A DNA stretch of 63,498 nucleotides from Prevotella sp. (GTDB lineage Bacteria > Bacteroidota > Bacteroidia > Bacteroidales > Bacteroidaceae). The notes below the pieces were generated by a model. That model saw only the letters and a program-made list of their open reading frames with translations, did no database searches and was not told where the DNA came from. Every line of letters begins with the position of its first letter. The stretch's first letter is position 1. Location of the stretch: positions 1 through 63,498 of the forward strand of contig JAEEPZ010000011.1 of NCBI GenBank assembly GCA_016285055.1, given 5' to 3'. Positions 9,201-16,735 of the stretch are shown in pieces. The position numbers were made by a program, and so were the translations under genes.

Positions 9201-9261
9201 GTTTCCAGCCGAGAAACCTTTGGTTTCCTGCCGAGAAACCGATGGTTTCTCGGCAGGAAAC
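9201..9261. repeat. 22-bp-period array of GTTTC...GAAAC palindromes
   Basis: Three 17-bp units start at 9201, 9223 and 9245. Units 2 and 3 form a perfect 18-bp inverted repeat (9223-9240 / 9244-9261) with a 3-nt loop. The unit length and period match those of the unrelated GTCCG...CGGAC arrays. Confidence 0.8.
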
Positions 9262-9641
9262 TTTTAAAACCCATGTTGCCTTGAAACTGCAGGATTCCCC
9301 CCAGGGGAGGGGCAGGGGTGTGCATTGAGCTACGCGGCGGGCAAGGAGCGGCAAAAAGGTAAATAGGTTGGGACATCTTTGACAAACCACCCCGGATCCC
9401 TCCTTTTGCAAAAAGAGGGGAAGGGCTGCGCACAGTTTGCAGAAAGATATTCAACCATCAACTCACATGATTCGCGACGAAGATATGCCTGTTCAAGGAT
9501 AAAAGCCAACCGCAGGTCGAATAAACTTCCATTCCGCAAATCTTTTTTCCCACTTTTCTTGTAAGTATTGCGAAAATATGGGCTATTCTATTGACAGCAC
9601 ATTTTTTCAACATTATCCTTGGCCGTTTCAAGAATAATCCG

Positions 9642-9649
9642 TACCTTTG
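9642..9649 (+). promoter_or_regulatory. -7 box (TACCTTTG), probable map promoter
   Basis: Consensus box with TTGG about 20 nt upstream. It gives a ~120-nt leader before map. The leader carries a small GGCC-containing stem, but I recognise no riboswitch. Confidence 0.6.
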
Positions 9650-9776
9650 TGCACAAAATGCAATGGGCCGGCAGAACTGATAGCCAAGTACACTGGCCTT
9701 GCATCGATAACCCTTTAAAGAAGTTGTGTCCTTGGGCACACATTTAGATTGTAAATTGTAAATCGTTAATGAATAG

Positions 9777-10643
9777 ATGAACGCTAAACCGAAGAAACGT
9801 CGCTGGCACTGCCTGCGTGGGCAGGAGCCGACGGAATTTGACAAACAGATTATGTACTGGGAGAACAAAGGCAAGCTGGTGCCCACGCGTGACCTTATCA
9901 AGACTCCCGAACAGATAGAAGGCATCCGCCGTGCCGGTGTGGTGAACACGGGCGTGCTCGACGCCGTGGCTGCCGCCATCCACGAGGGCATGAACACCTT
10001 AGAGATAGACCAGATCTGCCGCAAGTACTGTGAGGAACACAATGCCACGCCGGCATGTCTCAACTATGAGGGCTTCCCCATGAGTGTCTGTACCAGCATC
10101 AACGAGGTGGTGTGTCACGGCATACCCAAGGAGGAGGACGTGTTGGAGGAAGGCGACATCATCAACGTCGACTTCACCACCATCGTCGACGGCTATTACG
10201 CCGACGCATCGCGCATGTTCATCATCGGAAAGACCACGCCCGAGAAGGAACAACTGGTGCGGGTGGCCAAGGAGTGCCTCGAGATTGGCATGGAGGCCGC
10301 CAAGCCCTGGGGCTTTGTGGGCGACATCGGTCATGCCATCGAGAAGCACTGCAAGAAGTACGGTTATGGCATTGTGCGCGACCTGGCCGGCCACGGCGTT
10401 GGACTGAAGTTCCACGAAGAGCCCGACGTCAACCACTATGGCCATCGCGGCACGGGCATGCTGCTGGTGCCGGGCATGGTCTTCACCATCGAGCCGATGA
10501 TCAACATGGGCACCTATAAGGTGTTCATCGACGCTGACGACCCTTACGAGTGGGAAGTCATCACCGAAGACGAGCAGCCCAGTGCACAGTGGGAGCACAC
10601 CCTCCTGATGACTGAGCACGGCGTAGAAGTGTTAACATACTGA
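9777..10643 (+). CDS. map: Type I methionine aminopeptidase
   Basis: Removes the initiator methionine from nascent proteins. All five metal ligands are visible: D132 and D143 (VDFTTIVDGYYADAS), H206 (GHGVG), E239 (FTIEPM) and E273 (QWEHTLL), plus H114. At 288 residues it has a ~40-residue N-terminal extension (KPKKRRWHCLRGQEP) seen in Bacteroidota/chlamydial-type MAPs, thought to contact the ribosome. It is followed after 7 nt by the DUF4491 gene. Confidence 0.95.
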   Translation: MNAKPKKRRWHCLRGQEPTEFDKQIMYWENKGKLVPTRDLIKTPEQIEGIRRAGVVNTGVLDAVAAAIHEGMNTLEIDQICRKYCEEHNATPACLNYEGFPMSVCTSINEVVCHGIPKEEDVLEEGDIINVDFTTIVDGYYADASRMFIIGKTTPEKEQLVRVAKECLEIGMEAAKPWGFVGDIGHAIEKHCKKYGYGIVRDLAGHGVGLKFHEEPDVNHYGHRGTGMLLVPGMVFTIEPMINMGTYKVFIDADDPYEWEVITEDEQPSAQWEHTLLMTEHGVEVLTY

Positions 10644-10650
10644 CCACACT

Positions 10651-10956
10651 ATGTATTTCACAGGAATCATTATTGCCGTGCTGACCTTCCTGACCATAGG
10701 CTTCTGGCATCCCATCGTCATCAAGGCAGAATACCACTGGGGCACACGGCCCTGGGTGGTGTTCCTTCTGGTGGGCATTGGCTGCTGCGTGGCAGCGCTC
10801 TTCATTGAGAATGTCTATCTGTCATCGTTCCTTGGCGTCTTTGGCGCGTCGTCACTATGGGGCATAGGTGAGCTGTTCGCACAGAAGCGGCGAGTGGAGA
10901 AAGGCTGGTTCCCCATGAACCCGAAGAGAAAGAATGACTACACCCCAAAGGCGTAG
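10651..10956 (+). CDS. DUF4491 family small membrane protein
   Basis: 101 residues with three hydrophobic segments (TGIIIAVLTFLTIGF, WVVFLLVGIGCCVAALF, SSFLGVFGASSLWGIGEL) and the family phrase HPIVIKAEY. Function unknown. It starts 7 nt after map and ends inside a terminator hairpin. Confidence 0.8.
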   Translation: MYFTGIIIAVLTFLTIGFWHPIVIKAEYHWGTRPWVVFLLVGIGCCVAALFIENVYLSSFLGVFGASSLWGIGELFAQKRRVEKGWFPMNPKRKNDYTPKA

Positions 10957-10971
10957 CCATTCTCCTTTTTT
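10931..10971 (+). terminator. Intrinsic terminator after map-DUF4491
   Basis: Arms AGAATGACTAC and GTAGCCATTCT pair with one mismatch, followed by CCTTTTTT. The left arm lies inside the last codons of DUF4491. Confidence 0.65.
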
Positions 10972-11008
10972 ATACCAGGGCAGGCAGCTCATGCCATGCG
11001 ATGAAATC

Positions 11009-11968
11009 TCAAACGGGTTCCTGCTGCACAGGAGTTCCGCTTGTAGAGCAGATCCCTAATGCACGCATGGCGTCTGTGTTGCCAAGCTCAGCAGCAATAG
11101 CGCGGTCATTGGGGGACAAATCTTCTGTAAGACCCAAGGAGTCCAAAAGCTTTGCAGCGTCCTCAACGCCTTGTGCTGCTGCAAAACGTAACCATTTCAC
11201 ACCTGTCGAGAAATCATGTGGCAGGCCATCATCCTTTTGGTTATCTATGTAGCACATGCCTATCTGGTATTGTGCAAAAGGCAGCCCGTTTTCAGCAGCC
11301 TTCTGAATCCATTTTGTGCCTTCTATGGTGTCAGAACCTAATGTTCCATTTCCCATCAGAATTCCGTATTTGCATTGGCTGACAGGGTCGTTAAGTTCTG
11401 CTGCCCGTTTCAGATATTTATATGACTGGTTGATGTCCTGCGCTATGGGGCCAGCTCCTTGCTCATAAACCTGTGACAACAAAACGGCAGCCTGTTGACA
11501 TCCTTCTTCTGCTGCCTGTTTGATGTAGGATAGTCCCTTCTCTACATCACCAAGTACATTGTTGTAATACACACCAATTCCAAAGGTGGCTTCAGCACAT
11601 CCTTTCTCTGATAACATCTGGTAAAGTGCCAATCCTTTCTCTATGTTTTTATCGCAGGCTCTTCCTTCCATGTAGCAACTGGCAAGATTGCAAATGGCCG
11701 TGGAGTCTCCTTCGTCAGCCAGTTCTTTAATCATCAAGAATCCTTTTTCTTGGTTAGCCTGTTCACCCGTACTAAGGAGATACATCAAAGCCAGATTATG
11801 TTTGGCTCTCATGTCCCCTTGTTCCATTGCAGCCCGGTATAACTCGGCTGCTTTTTTTTCGTCTTTTTCAACTCCCGTTCCAAACTGATAGGCTTTTGCT
11901 CTTGAGAACAAGTCATCTGCATCGTAGGAATTGTCGTTTTGTACAAAATGGTTGTCTATCGTTGTCAT
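11009..11968 (-). CDS. Sel1-repeat (SLR) protein
   Basis: About seven tandem Sel1-like repeats are visible, with phrases such as AELYRAAMEQGDMRAKHNLALMY and KWIQKAAENGLPFAQYQIGMCY. These alpha-solenoids mediate protein-protein contacts. The ATG at 11968 is chosen; the open frame reaches a TTG at 12088 with no support. No signal peptide is seen, so it is probably cytoplasmic. Partner and role unknown. Confidence 0.82.
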   Translation of the reverse strand: MTTIDNHFVQNDNSYDADDLFSRAKAYQFGTGVEKDEKKAAELYRAAMEQGDMRAKHNLALMYLLSTGEQANQEKGFLMIKELADEGDSTAICNLASCYMEGRACDKNIEKGLALYQMLSEKGCAEATFGIGVYYNNVLGDVEKGLSYIKQAAEEGCQQAAVLLSQVYEQGAGPIAQDINQSYKYLKRAAELNDPVSQCKYGILMGNGTLGSDTIEGTKWIQKAAENGLPFAQYQIGMCYIDNQKDDGLPHDFSTGVKWLRFAAAQGVEDAAKLLDSLGLTEDLSPNDRAIAAELGNTDAMRALGICSTSGTPVQQEPV

Positions 11969-12167
11969 ATCTACAAAATAAGCAAATAGTGATTTACATC
12001 TTTTTTTGAAGTCATTCCTAACCTGAAATGGACGTGACAATATTGAAATCGTTACAAAAATAGTGATTGTTTGTCTAATAGCGTTCAAAAATCCTTAATT
12101 CTTAATAAATATTAGCACTACCAGATATAAAGGAGATGGGATTATTAACCACCATCCCACTTTATAG

Positions 12168-12255
12168 GTTAACTCGGATTATTTATGCCTTTTTCTTCTG
12201 CTCCTGTAGCGACGGCATCACTGCGCTTGTTCATGCGGGAAACCGGCGGCGTAAT
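12168..12255 (+). repeat. Diverged dispersed repeat, copy 2
   Basis: Partner of 323-406: begins GTTAACTCGGATTATTTATG and shares CCTTTTTCTT and GGCATCACTGCG. It lies in the divergent spacer between the Sel1 gene and tsaD. Confidence 0.55.
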
Positions 12256-12268
12256 TTGCTTTACATTT

Positions 12269-12339
12269 CGGACTGTTTGTCCGAAGCCTTCGGACAAACA
12301 GTCCGAAGCCTCCGGACAGAGCGTCCGAAGGCTTCGGAC
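12269..12339. repeat. 22-bp-period GTCCGAAG palindrome array, copy 2
   Basis: A half-unit CGGAC at 12269 is followed by three 17-bp units at 12279, 12301 and 12323, each separated by exactly 5 nt. The middle unit has one substitution (CCTCCGG). The remaining ~100 bp before the promoter shows nothing else. Confidence 0.85.
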
Positions 12340-12479
12340 AATTTCCGCCCTCCTGAGTGTAAGATGAACAGTGTCGTTGAAGACGGCAAAATAAGCCGTA
12401 GCGCTTTTGTGCCGTTCAAAAAAGAGGCTTGCTGCGAAAGATTTCGGTTGATTCCTTTGAATGTTCGATGGAAAATAAG

Positions 12480-12487
12480 TAACTTTG
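12480..12487 (+). promoter_or_regulatory. -7 box (TAACTTTG), probable tsaD promoter
   Basis: TTTG lies 20 nt upstream as a -33 element. The leader to tsaD would be ~120 nt and contains the 8-bp repeat. Confidence 0.6.
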
Positions 12488-12548
12488 CAGCCGAGTGTAG
12501 AGACATCATATAGAGACGTCGCTATACAAAGGCCAAAATAACTGATGG

Positions 12549-12592
12549 AAAATGAGAAAATGAGAGAATGAGAAAATGAGAGAATGAGAAAT
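12549..12592. repeat. 8-bp AATGAGAR tandem repeat in tsaD leader
   Basis: About five units alternating AATGAGAA and AATGAGAG sit directly before the tsaD start, in the mRNA leader. Confidence 0.75.
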
Positions 12593-12615
12593 TTAGAAGG
12601 CGATTTGTGAAAGAA

Positions 12616-13743
12616 ATGAATCAGGATATATATATATTAGGTATAGAGTCGAGCTGCGACGATACGTCTGCGGCCGTACTGAAAGGCGAGGTGCTGCTGT
12701 CGAATGTGACGGCATCGCAGGCAGTGCATGAGGCTTACGGCGGTGTGGTGCCCGAGCTGGCCAGCCGTGCCCACCAGCAGAACATCGTGCCTGTGGTGAG
12801 CGAGGCCATCAAGCGCGCCGGCATCACCAAGGAGCAGTTGTCGGCGGTGGCCTTTACGCGCGGTCCGGGACTTATGGGGTCGCTGCTCGTGGGTGTGAAC
12901 TTCGCCAAGGGCTTCGCCCGCTCGCTGGGCATACCCCTCATCGACGTCAACCATCTGCAGGGGCATGTCATGGCACACTTCATAAAAGCCCCCCTTTCGT
13001 CTCCCGAGGGGGACACCAATGCTGGCAAGCCCACTAACAAAACAAATGAAGCCCCCTCGGGGGCAGTAGGGGGGGCTTCTCCCTTGGGGGCAGTAGGGGG
13101 GGCTTCCGCTCCGCCGTTCCCCTTCCTGTGCTTGCTCGTTTCAGGCGGCAATTCGCAGATAGTCCTCGTGCGCGCGTATAATAATATGGAGGTGCTGGGG
13201 CAGACCATTGACGATGCTGCCGGAGAGGCTATCGACAAGTGCTCGAAGGTGATGGGGCTGGGCTATCCTGGCGGGCCTATCATCGACAGGCTGGCGCGCC
13301 AGGGCAACCCCAAGGCCTATCAGTTTGCTGAGCCGCACATCCCAGGACTGGACTATAGCTTCTCGGGGCTGAAGACGTCGTTCCTCTACAGCTTGAGGAA
13401 ATGGCTGCAGGATGATCCTGACTTCATCGAGCATCACAAGGAGGACTTGGCCGCTTCGTTGGAGTGGACCATCGTTGACATCCTGATGAAGAAGCTGCGC
13501 CTGGCCGTGAAGCAGACTGGCATCAAGCATGTGGCGGTGGCCGGCGGCGTCAGTGCCAACAACGGGCTGCGCAATGCTTTCCATGACCATGCCCGCCGCT
13601 ATGGATGGACTATTTACATTCCGAAGTTCTCGTACACCACCGACAATGCTGCTATGATTGGCGTGGTGGGCTATCACAAGTTCCTCGATAAAGAGTTCTG
13701 TCCCATCGACGCACCAGCGTTCTCAAAGGTTACTTTTGATTGA
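12616..13743 (+). CDS. tsaD: tRNA N6-adenosine threonylcarbamoyltransferase
   Basis: Catalytic subunit for t6A37 modification of ANN-decoding tRNAs, essential in most bacteria. The Kae1/TsaD landmarks are present: GIESSCDDT, the metal site HLQGH (H113, H117), LVSGGNSQ, DDAAGEAIDK and VAGGVSANNGLR. Length is 375 residues against the usual ~335-340; the excess is a low-complexity insert at about residues 126-167 (APLSSPEGDTNAGKP...NEAPSGAVGGAS...) between HVMAH and the LLVSGGN strand, produced by a palindromic element. The insert is in frame, so the gene is presumably functional. The ATG at 12616 is preferred over a GTG 9 nt upstream. Confidence 0.95.
   Translation: MNQDIYILGIESSCDDTSAAVLKGEVLLSNVTASQAVHEAYGGVVPELASRAHQQNIVPVVSEAIKRAGITKEQLSAVAFTRGPGLMGSLLVGVNFAKGFARSLGIPLIDVNHLQGHVMAHFIKAPLSSPEGDTNAGKPTNKTNEAPSGAVGGASPLGAVGGASAPPFPFLCLLVSGGNSQIVLVRAYNNMEVLGQTIDDAAGEAIDKCSKVMGLGYPGGPIIDRLARQGNPKAYQFAEPHIPGLDYSFSGLKTSFLYSLRKWLQDDPDFIEHHKEDLAASLEWTIVDILMKKLRLAVKQTGIKHVAVAGGVSANNGLRNAFHDHARRYGWTIYIPKFSYTTDNAAMIGVVGYHKFLDKEFCPIDAPAFSKVTFD
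12986..13106 (+). repeat. In-frame palindromic element A inside tsaD
   Basis: A ~93-bp unit runs from AAGCCCCCCTTTCG through CCCGAGGGGGACACCAATGC to GCAGTAGGGGGGGCTTC, followed by a ~27-bp partial duplication of its right end. The ends are inverted (AAGCCCCCC / GGGGGGCTT) and it holds two internal palindromes, CCCGAGGG and CCCTCGGG. It is near-identical to 15964-16057. Confidence 0.92.
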
Positions 13744-13756
13744 GAAAATGATTCTT

Positions 13757-13985
13757 TGGAGTTAAAGGAGTTTGGCTTTGGAGTTAAAGGAGTTTGGTTT
13801 TGGAGTTAAAGGAGTTAAAGGAGTTAAAGACAATAGCTATGCTGTGGATTTCAACTCAGAGACAAATAGTTATGGAGTTAAAGGAGTTAAAGACAATAGT
13901 TATGCTGTGGATTTCAACTCAGAGGCAAGGGCCTTCTATGGAGAGGCATTTGTCTTTAACTCCTTTAACTCCTCAAACTTGAAAA
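13757..13985. repeat. 9-bp GGAGTTAAA minisatellite with conserved tails
   Basis: Runs of GGAGTTAAA on the plus strand alternate with GACAATAGCTATGCTGTGG and ATTTCAACTCAGAG tails, then a final run in inverse orientation (TTTAACTCC). Frames through it encode GVKGVK or ELKELK strings, but it lacks gene-like composition. It fills the tsaD-pncC spacer. Confidence 0.85.
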
Positions 13986-14013
13986 TGATAATAACAAAAA
14001 AAAAACGAAATAG

Positions 14014-14529
14014 ATGGATTTTGAAGGAAAAATTATCAGCAGGGAGGTGAGCGAACTGCTGTGGGAAAGAGAGAAGACTGTGGCTACTGCTGAGAGCTGC
14101 ACTGGCGGCCGCATCGCTGAAGCCATTATCGCCGTTCCCGGCGCGTCGAAATACTTCAAGGGCGGCATCATCTGCTATGTCAACGAGGTGAAAGAAAACC
14201 TGCTGAGCGTGAGCCATGACCTGCTGGAAGAGAAGACCGCCGTCTGCGAGGAAGTGGCTGTCGCTATGGTGAAAGGCGCATGCAAGGTGCTCAACACCGA
14301 CTACGCCGTGGCCGCCACCGGCATCGCCGGACCGGGCGGCGGCACCAAGGAAATACCCGTCGGCACCATCTGGCTGGCCGTCGGCACACTTGACAATGTT
14401 ACTACCTTTAAGCTGGAAGAAGACCAGGGCCGTGACATCAACCTTTCGGTGGCCACCAACAAGGCCATGATGATGCTTCGTGACTTCCTACAGGCCGAAA
14501 TAGTGCCGACAGAGGATACTGAGAGTTAA
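14014..14529 (+). CDS. pncC: Nicotinamide-nucleotide amidase (CinA C-terminal family)
   Basis: Stand-alone CinA C-terminal domain of 171 residues, with AESCTGGRIAEAI and ATGIAGPGGGTKEIPVGT. Deamidates NMN to nicotinate mononucleotide in pyridine-nucleotide salvage. It lies downstream of tsaD on the same strand, separated by the minisatellite. Confidence 0.88.
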   Translation: MDFEGKIISREVSELLWEREKTVATAESCTGGRIAEAIIAVPGASKYFKGGIICYVNEVKENLLSVSHDLLEEKTAVCEEVAVAMVKGACKVLNTDYAVAATGIAGPGGGTKEIPVGTIWLAVGTLDNVTTFKLEEDQGRDINLSVATNKAMMMLRDFLQAEIVPTEDTES

Positions 14530-14588
14530 AAAAAATTAAGATTGCGATAATTCTCAATCCTTAATTCTTAATTCTTAATTAAAATGTG

Positions 14589-14596
14589 TACCTTTG
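14589..14596 (+). promoter_or_regulatory. -7 box (TACCTTTG) of the rpmB operon
   Basis: Consensus box 52 nt before the rpmB ATG, preceded by an AT-rich stretch. Confidence 0.7.
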
Positions 14597-14648
14597 CACC
14601 CTGTTTGGAGTAAGTTACTAAAAAGCAACACATTTAAAGTAGATAGAA

Positions 14649-14912
14649 ATGTCTAAAGTTTGTCAAATCACAGGAAAAACGGCACAGATTGGTAATAATG
14701 TGTCACACTCGAAGCATCGCACAAAGCGTAGCTTTGACGTAAACCTGTTCAGCAAGAAGTTCTTCTATGTCGAGGAGGACTGCTGGATTCAGTTGAGGAT
14801 CAGCGCTGCTGGCCTCCGTTTGATCAATAAGGTAGGTCTCGATGCTGCTCTGAAGCAGGCAGTTGCTAAGGGCTTCGTCGATTGGAAGGACATTAAAGTA
14901 ATAGGAGACTAA
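14649..14912 (+). CDS. rpmB: 50S ribosomal protein L28
   Basis: 87 residues starting [21 protein letters not shown], the L28 signature (CxxTGK and NNVSHS...RxF). First gene of the rpmB-rpmG-DUF4295 trio conserved in Bacteroidota. Confidence 0.97.
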   Translation: MSKVCQITGKTAQIGNNVSHSKHRTKRSFDVNLFSKKFFYVEEDCWIQLRISAAGLRLINKVGLDAALKQAVAKGFVDWKDIKVIGD

Positions 14913-14918
14913 TCAACT

Positions 14919-15110
14919 ATGGCAAGCAAGAAAGCAAAGGGCAATCGCGTACAGGTGGTACTCGAGTGCACTGAGATGAAGAACAGCGGCCTCCCTGGCA
15001 CCAGCCGTTACATTACGACTAAGAATCGCAAGAACACGCCTGAGCGCATGGAGCTGATGAAGTATAACCCCATCCTGAAGAAGATGACTCTTCACAAGGA
15101 AATAAAGTAA
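14919..15110 (+). CDS. rpmG: 50S ribosomal protein L33
   Basis: 63 residues, [19 protein letters not shown]..., with [20 protein letters not shown] typical of L33. Only one cysteine is present, so it is the zinc-independent form. Six nt after rpmB. Confidence 0.97.
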   Translation: MASKKAKGNRVQVVLECTEMKNSGLPGTSRYITTKNRKNTPERMELMKYNPILKKMTLHKEIK

Positions 15111-15122
15111 TAATAGTAAGAT

Positions 15123-15281
15123 ATGGCAAAGAAAACCGTTGCTACCCTCCACGAAGGCTCGAAGGACGGTCGCGCTTACTCTAAGGTTATCAAGATGGTA
15201 CGCAGCCCGAAGACGGGTGCTTTCATCTTTGACGAGCAGATGGTTCCGAATGAAGCCGTGAAGGACTTCTTCAAGGACTAA
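15123..15281 (+). CDS. DUF4295 small basic protein
   Basis: A 52-residue frame reads MAKKTVATLHEGSKDGRAYS, then KVIKMVRSPKTGAF and EQMVPNEAVKDFFKD. This is the short basic DUF4295 protein that follows rpmG throughout the Bacteroidales, possibly ribosome-associated; function unproven. ATG 12 nt after rpmG, stop TAA, then a terminator. Confidence 0.9.
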   Translation: MAKKTVATLHEGSKDGRAYSKVIKMVRSPKTGAFIFDEQMVPNEAVKDFFKD

Positions 15282-15308
15282 TGATTGTTTTCAATTAACA
15301 AGGAATAG

Positions 15309-15352
15309 GAATCGCATAAGGAGTGTACTCCCTGTGCGATTCTTTTCGTTTT
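15309..15352 (+). terminator. Intrinsic terminator of the rpmB operon
   Basis: GAATCGCA (15309-15316) pairs with TGCGATTC (15335-15342), extended by AGG/CCT, and is followed by TTTTCGTTTT. Confidence 0.8.
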
Positions 15353-15368
15353 ATCTATCAATCTCACC

Positions 15369-16622
15369 ATGAAATCCCAGCACAAGCTGACCGACAAGCG
15401 CTATGTGGTGCCTTTCGTTCTCATCACCACGCTCTTTTTCCTATGGGGCTTTGCACGCGCTATCCTCGATGTCCTGAACAAGCATTTCCAGGACGAGTTG
15501 CACATTTCTATCACGCAGTCGTCGCTCATTCAGGTGACGACCTATCTGGGCTATTTCCTGATGGCCATCCCTGCGGGACTGTTCATCACGCGCTATGGCT
15601 ATCGGCGCGGTGTGGTCTTCGGCCTGACGCTGTTCGGCCTGGGCTCGCTGGCATTCATTCCCGGCAACACGTTTACTGCCTTTCTCGCGGCACTGTTCGT
15701 CATCGGCTGTGGCCTGACGTTCCTTGAGACGGCGGCCAATCCCTATGTGACCGAGCTGGGCGACAAGGAGACGGCCTCGAGCCGCCTAAACCTCTCGCAG
15801 ACCTTCAACGGCATGGGCTGCTTCATGGCCACACTGCTGGTGGGCAGTTTCCTCTTCAGCGATGAGAAGGGCGGAGCCGACGTGTCGGTGCCATACGCCA
15901 TCATGGGTGTGTTGGTGCTGCTGATAGCGCTGGTGTTTACAAGAGTGGAATTGCCGGAGATAGAAGCCCCCCTTTCGTCCCCCGAGGGGGACACCAATGC
16001 TGGCAAGCCCGCCTTTAAGTCAAATGAAGCCCCCTCGGGGGCAGTAGGGGGGGCTTCTGGGACTTGGTCTTTTGGGTGGGCCTTCTGGTTTGGCCTTCTC
16101 GCCCTGCTGAGCTATGAGGTGGCAGAAATCAGTATCAACAGCTATTTTGTGAACTTCGTCACCGGTACGGGATGGATGTCGAAGCTCGATGCCTCGCGTG
16201 TGGTGTCGCTGGCACTGGTCATCTTTATGGTGGGCCGTTTCCTGGGCAGCTGGATCATGCGCCGCATTGAGGCTGAGCGCATGTTGCTCTACTGCGCCGT
16301 GGGCACTGTGGCCTGCATGGTGCTGACGATGCTCGACCTGGGCAAAGTGTCGCTGGTGGCGCTGATAGCAAACTATCTGTTCGAGGCCATCATGTTCCCC
16401 ACCATTTTCTCGCTGTCCGTTCAGGGACTGGGCAACAAGAAAAAGAGCGCCTCATCGTTGCTGATGATGACGCCCATTGGCGGCTGTGGCTTCCTGCTGA
16501 TGGGCTGGATGGCCGACCACACTAATCCTTTCCTGCCGTTCCTCATTCCCTTGGCAGGCTTCGCCGTCGTATTGGCCTACGCTGTCAGTTCACTGGCGCG
16601 TGCCAATGCCAAGTCGGCGTGA
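15369..16622 (+). CDS. L-fucose:H+ symporter-family (FucP/GlcP) sugar MFS transporter
   Basis: Twelve-helix major facilitator of 417 residues with the family marker FLETAANPYVTELG and the paired-half layout. Substrate could be fucose, glucose/galactose or N-acetylglucosamine; the sequence alone does not decide. Residues ~200-230 (APLSSPEGDTNAGKP...NEAPSGAVGGAS) are an in-frame palindromic insert, placed in the central cytoplasmic loop between helices 6 and 7 where extra length is tolerated. The last 48 bp are duplicated at 18059-18106. Confidence 0.9.
   Translation: MKSQHKLTDKRYVVPFVLITTLFFLWGFARAILDVLNKHFQDELHISITQSSLIQVTTYLGYFLMAIPAGLFITRYGYRRGVVFGLTLFGLGSLAFIPGNTFTAFLAALFVIGCGLTFLETAANPYVTELGDKETASSRLNLSQTFNGMGCFMATLLVGSFLFSDEKGGADVSVPYAIMGVLVLLIALVFTRVELPEIEAPLSSPEGDTNAGKPAFKSNEAPSGAVGGASGTWSFGWAFWFGLLALLSYEVAEISINSYFVNFVTGTGWMSKLDASRVVSLALVIFMVGRFLGSWIMRRIEAERMLLYCAVGTVACMVLTMLDLGKVSLVALIANYLFEAIMFPTIFSLSVQGLGNKKKSASSLLMMTPIGGCGFLLMGWMADHTNPFLPFLIPLAGFAVVLAYAVSSLARANAKSA
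15964..16057 (+). repeat. In-frame palindromic element A inside the sugar symporter
   Basis: Best-preserved copy: ~93 bp, inverted ends AGAAGCCCCCC / GGGGGGCTTCT, internal CCCCCGAGGGGG and CCCCCTCGGGGG. It differs from the tsaD copy mainly in ~10 bases of the middle. Confidence 0.93.
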
Positions 16623-16623
16623 T
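16576..16623 (+). repeat. 48-bp direct repeat, left copy
   Basis: CCTACGCTGTCAGTTCAC...AAGTCGGCGTGAT forms the end of the symporter gene. 44 of 48 bases match 18059-18106. The pair flanks the AAA_14 gene. Confidence 0.9.
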
Positions 16624-16701
16624 GATGGCGTTAGCTGAGGAAGTTTGTTTAATGGATTAAATAAATCTGGCAGAATATTTGTTAACTCATTAAATAATTT
16701 G

Positions 16702-16709
16702 TATCTTTG
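16702..16709 (+). promoter_or_regulatory. -7 box (TATCTTTG) of the AAA_14 ATPase
   Basis: Consensus box 26 nt before the ATG at 16736, so the cassette between the direct repeats carries its own promoter. Confidence 0.75.
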
Positions 16710-16735
16710 CCCCCAGTTATTTATTCTTCAGGTTA

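Larger units (their letters stand above)
8677..9641. other. Gene-free palindrome nest
   Basis: Almost 1 kb with no credible gene. It holds one 17-bp GTCCGAAGGCTTCGGAC palindrome with a conserved tail (8948-8990), a ~105-bp imperfect cruciform (9031-9135), a 22-bp-period GTTTC...GAAAC array (9201-9261) and G/C-rich inverted tracts near 9296-9320 and 9390-9425 (ATCCCTCC...GGGGAAGG). It looks like an accumulation site for small non-autonomous elements. Confidence 0.6.

Noticed and set aside
9650..9776. Riboswitch in the map leader
   Set aside because: A short GGCC stem is visible but no known aptamer core can be recognised.
12269..12339. CRISPR-like array of short repeats
   Set aside because: Spacers are only 5 nt and repeats are 17-bp palindromes; no cas genes or unique spacers are present.
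12089..12520. Protein gene between the Sel1 gene and tsaD
   Set aside because: The open frame crosses the dispersed repeat and the 22-bp array and has no plausible start context.
13772..14050. Open frame encoding GVKGVK strings before pncC
   Set aside because: It is a read-through of the 9-bp minisatellite; composition is unlike neighbouring proteins and no promoter or family match is seen. The same holds for frames inside 51243-51668.
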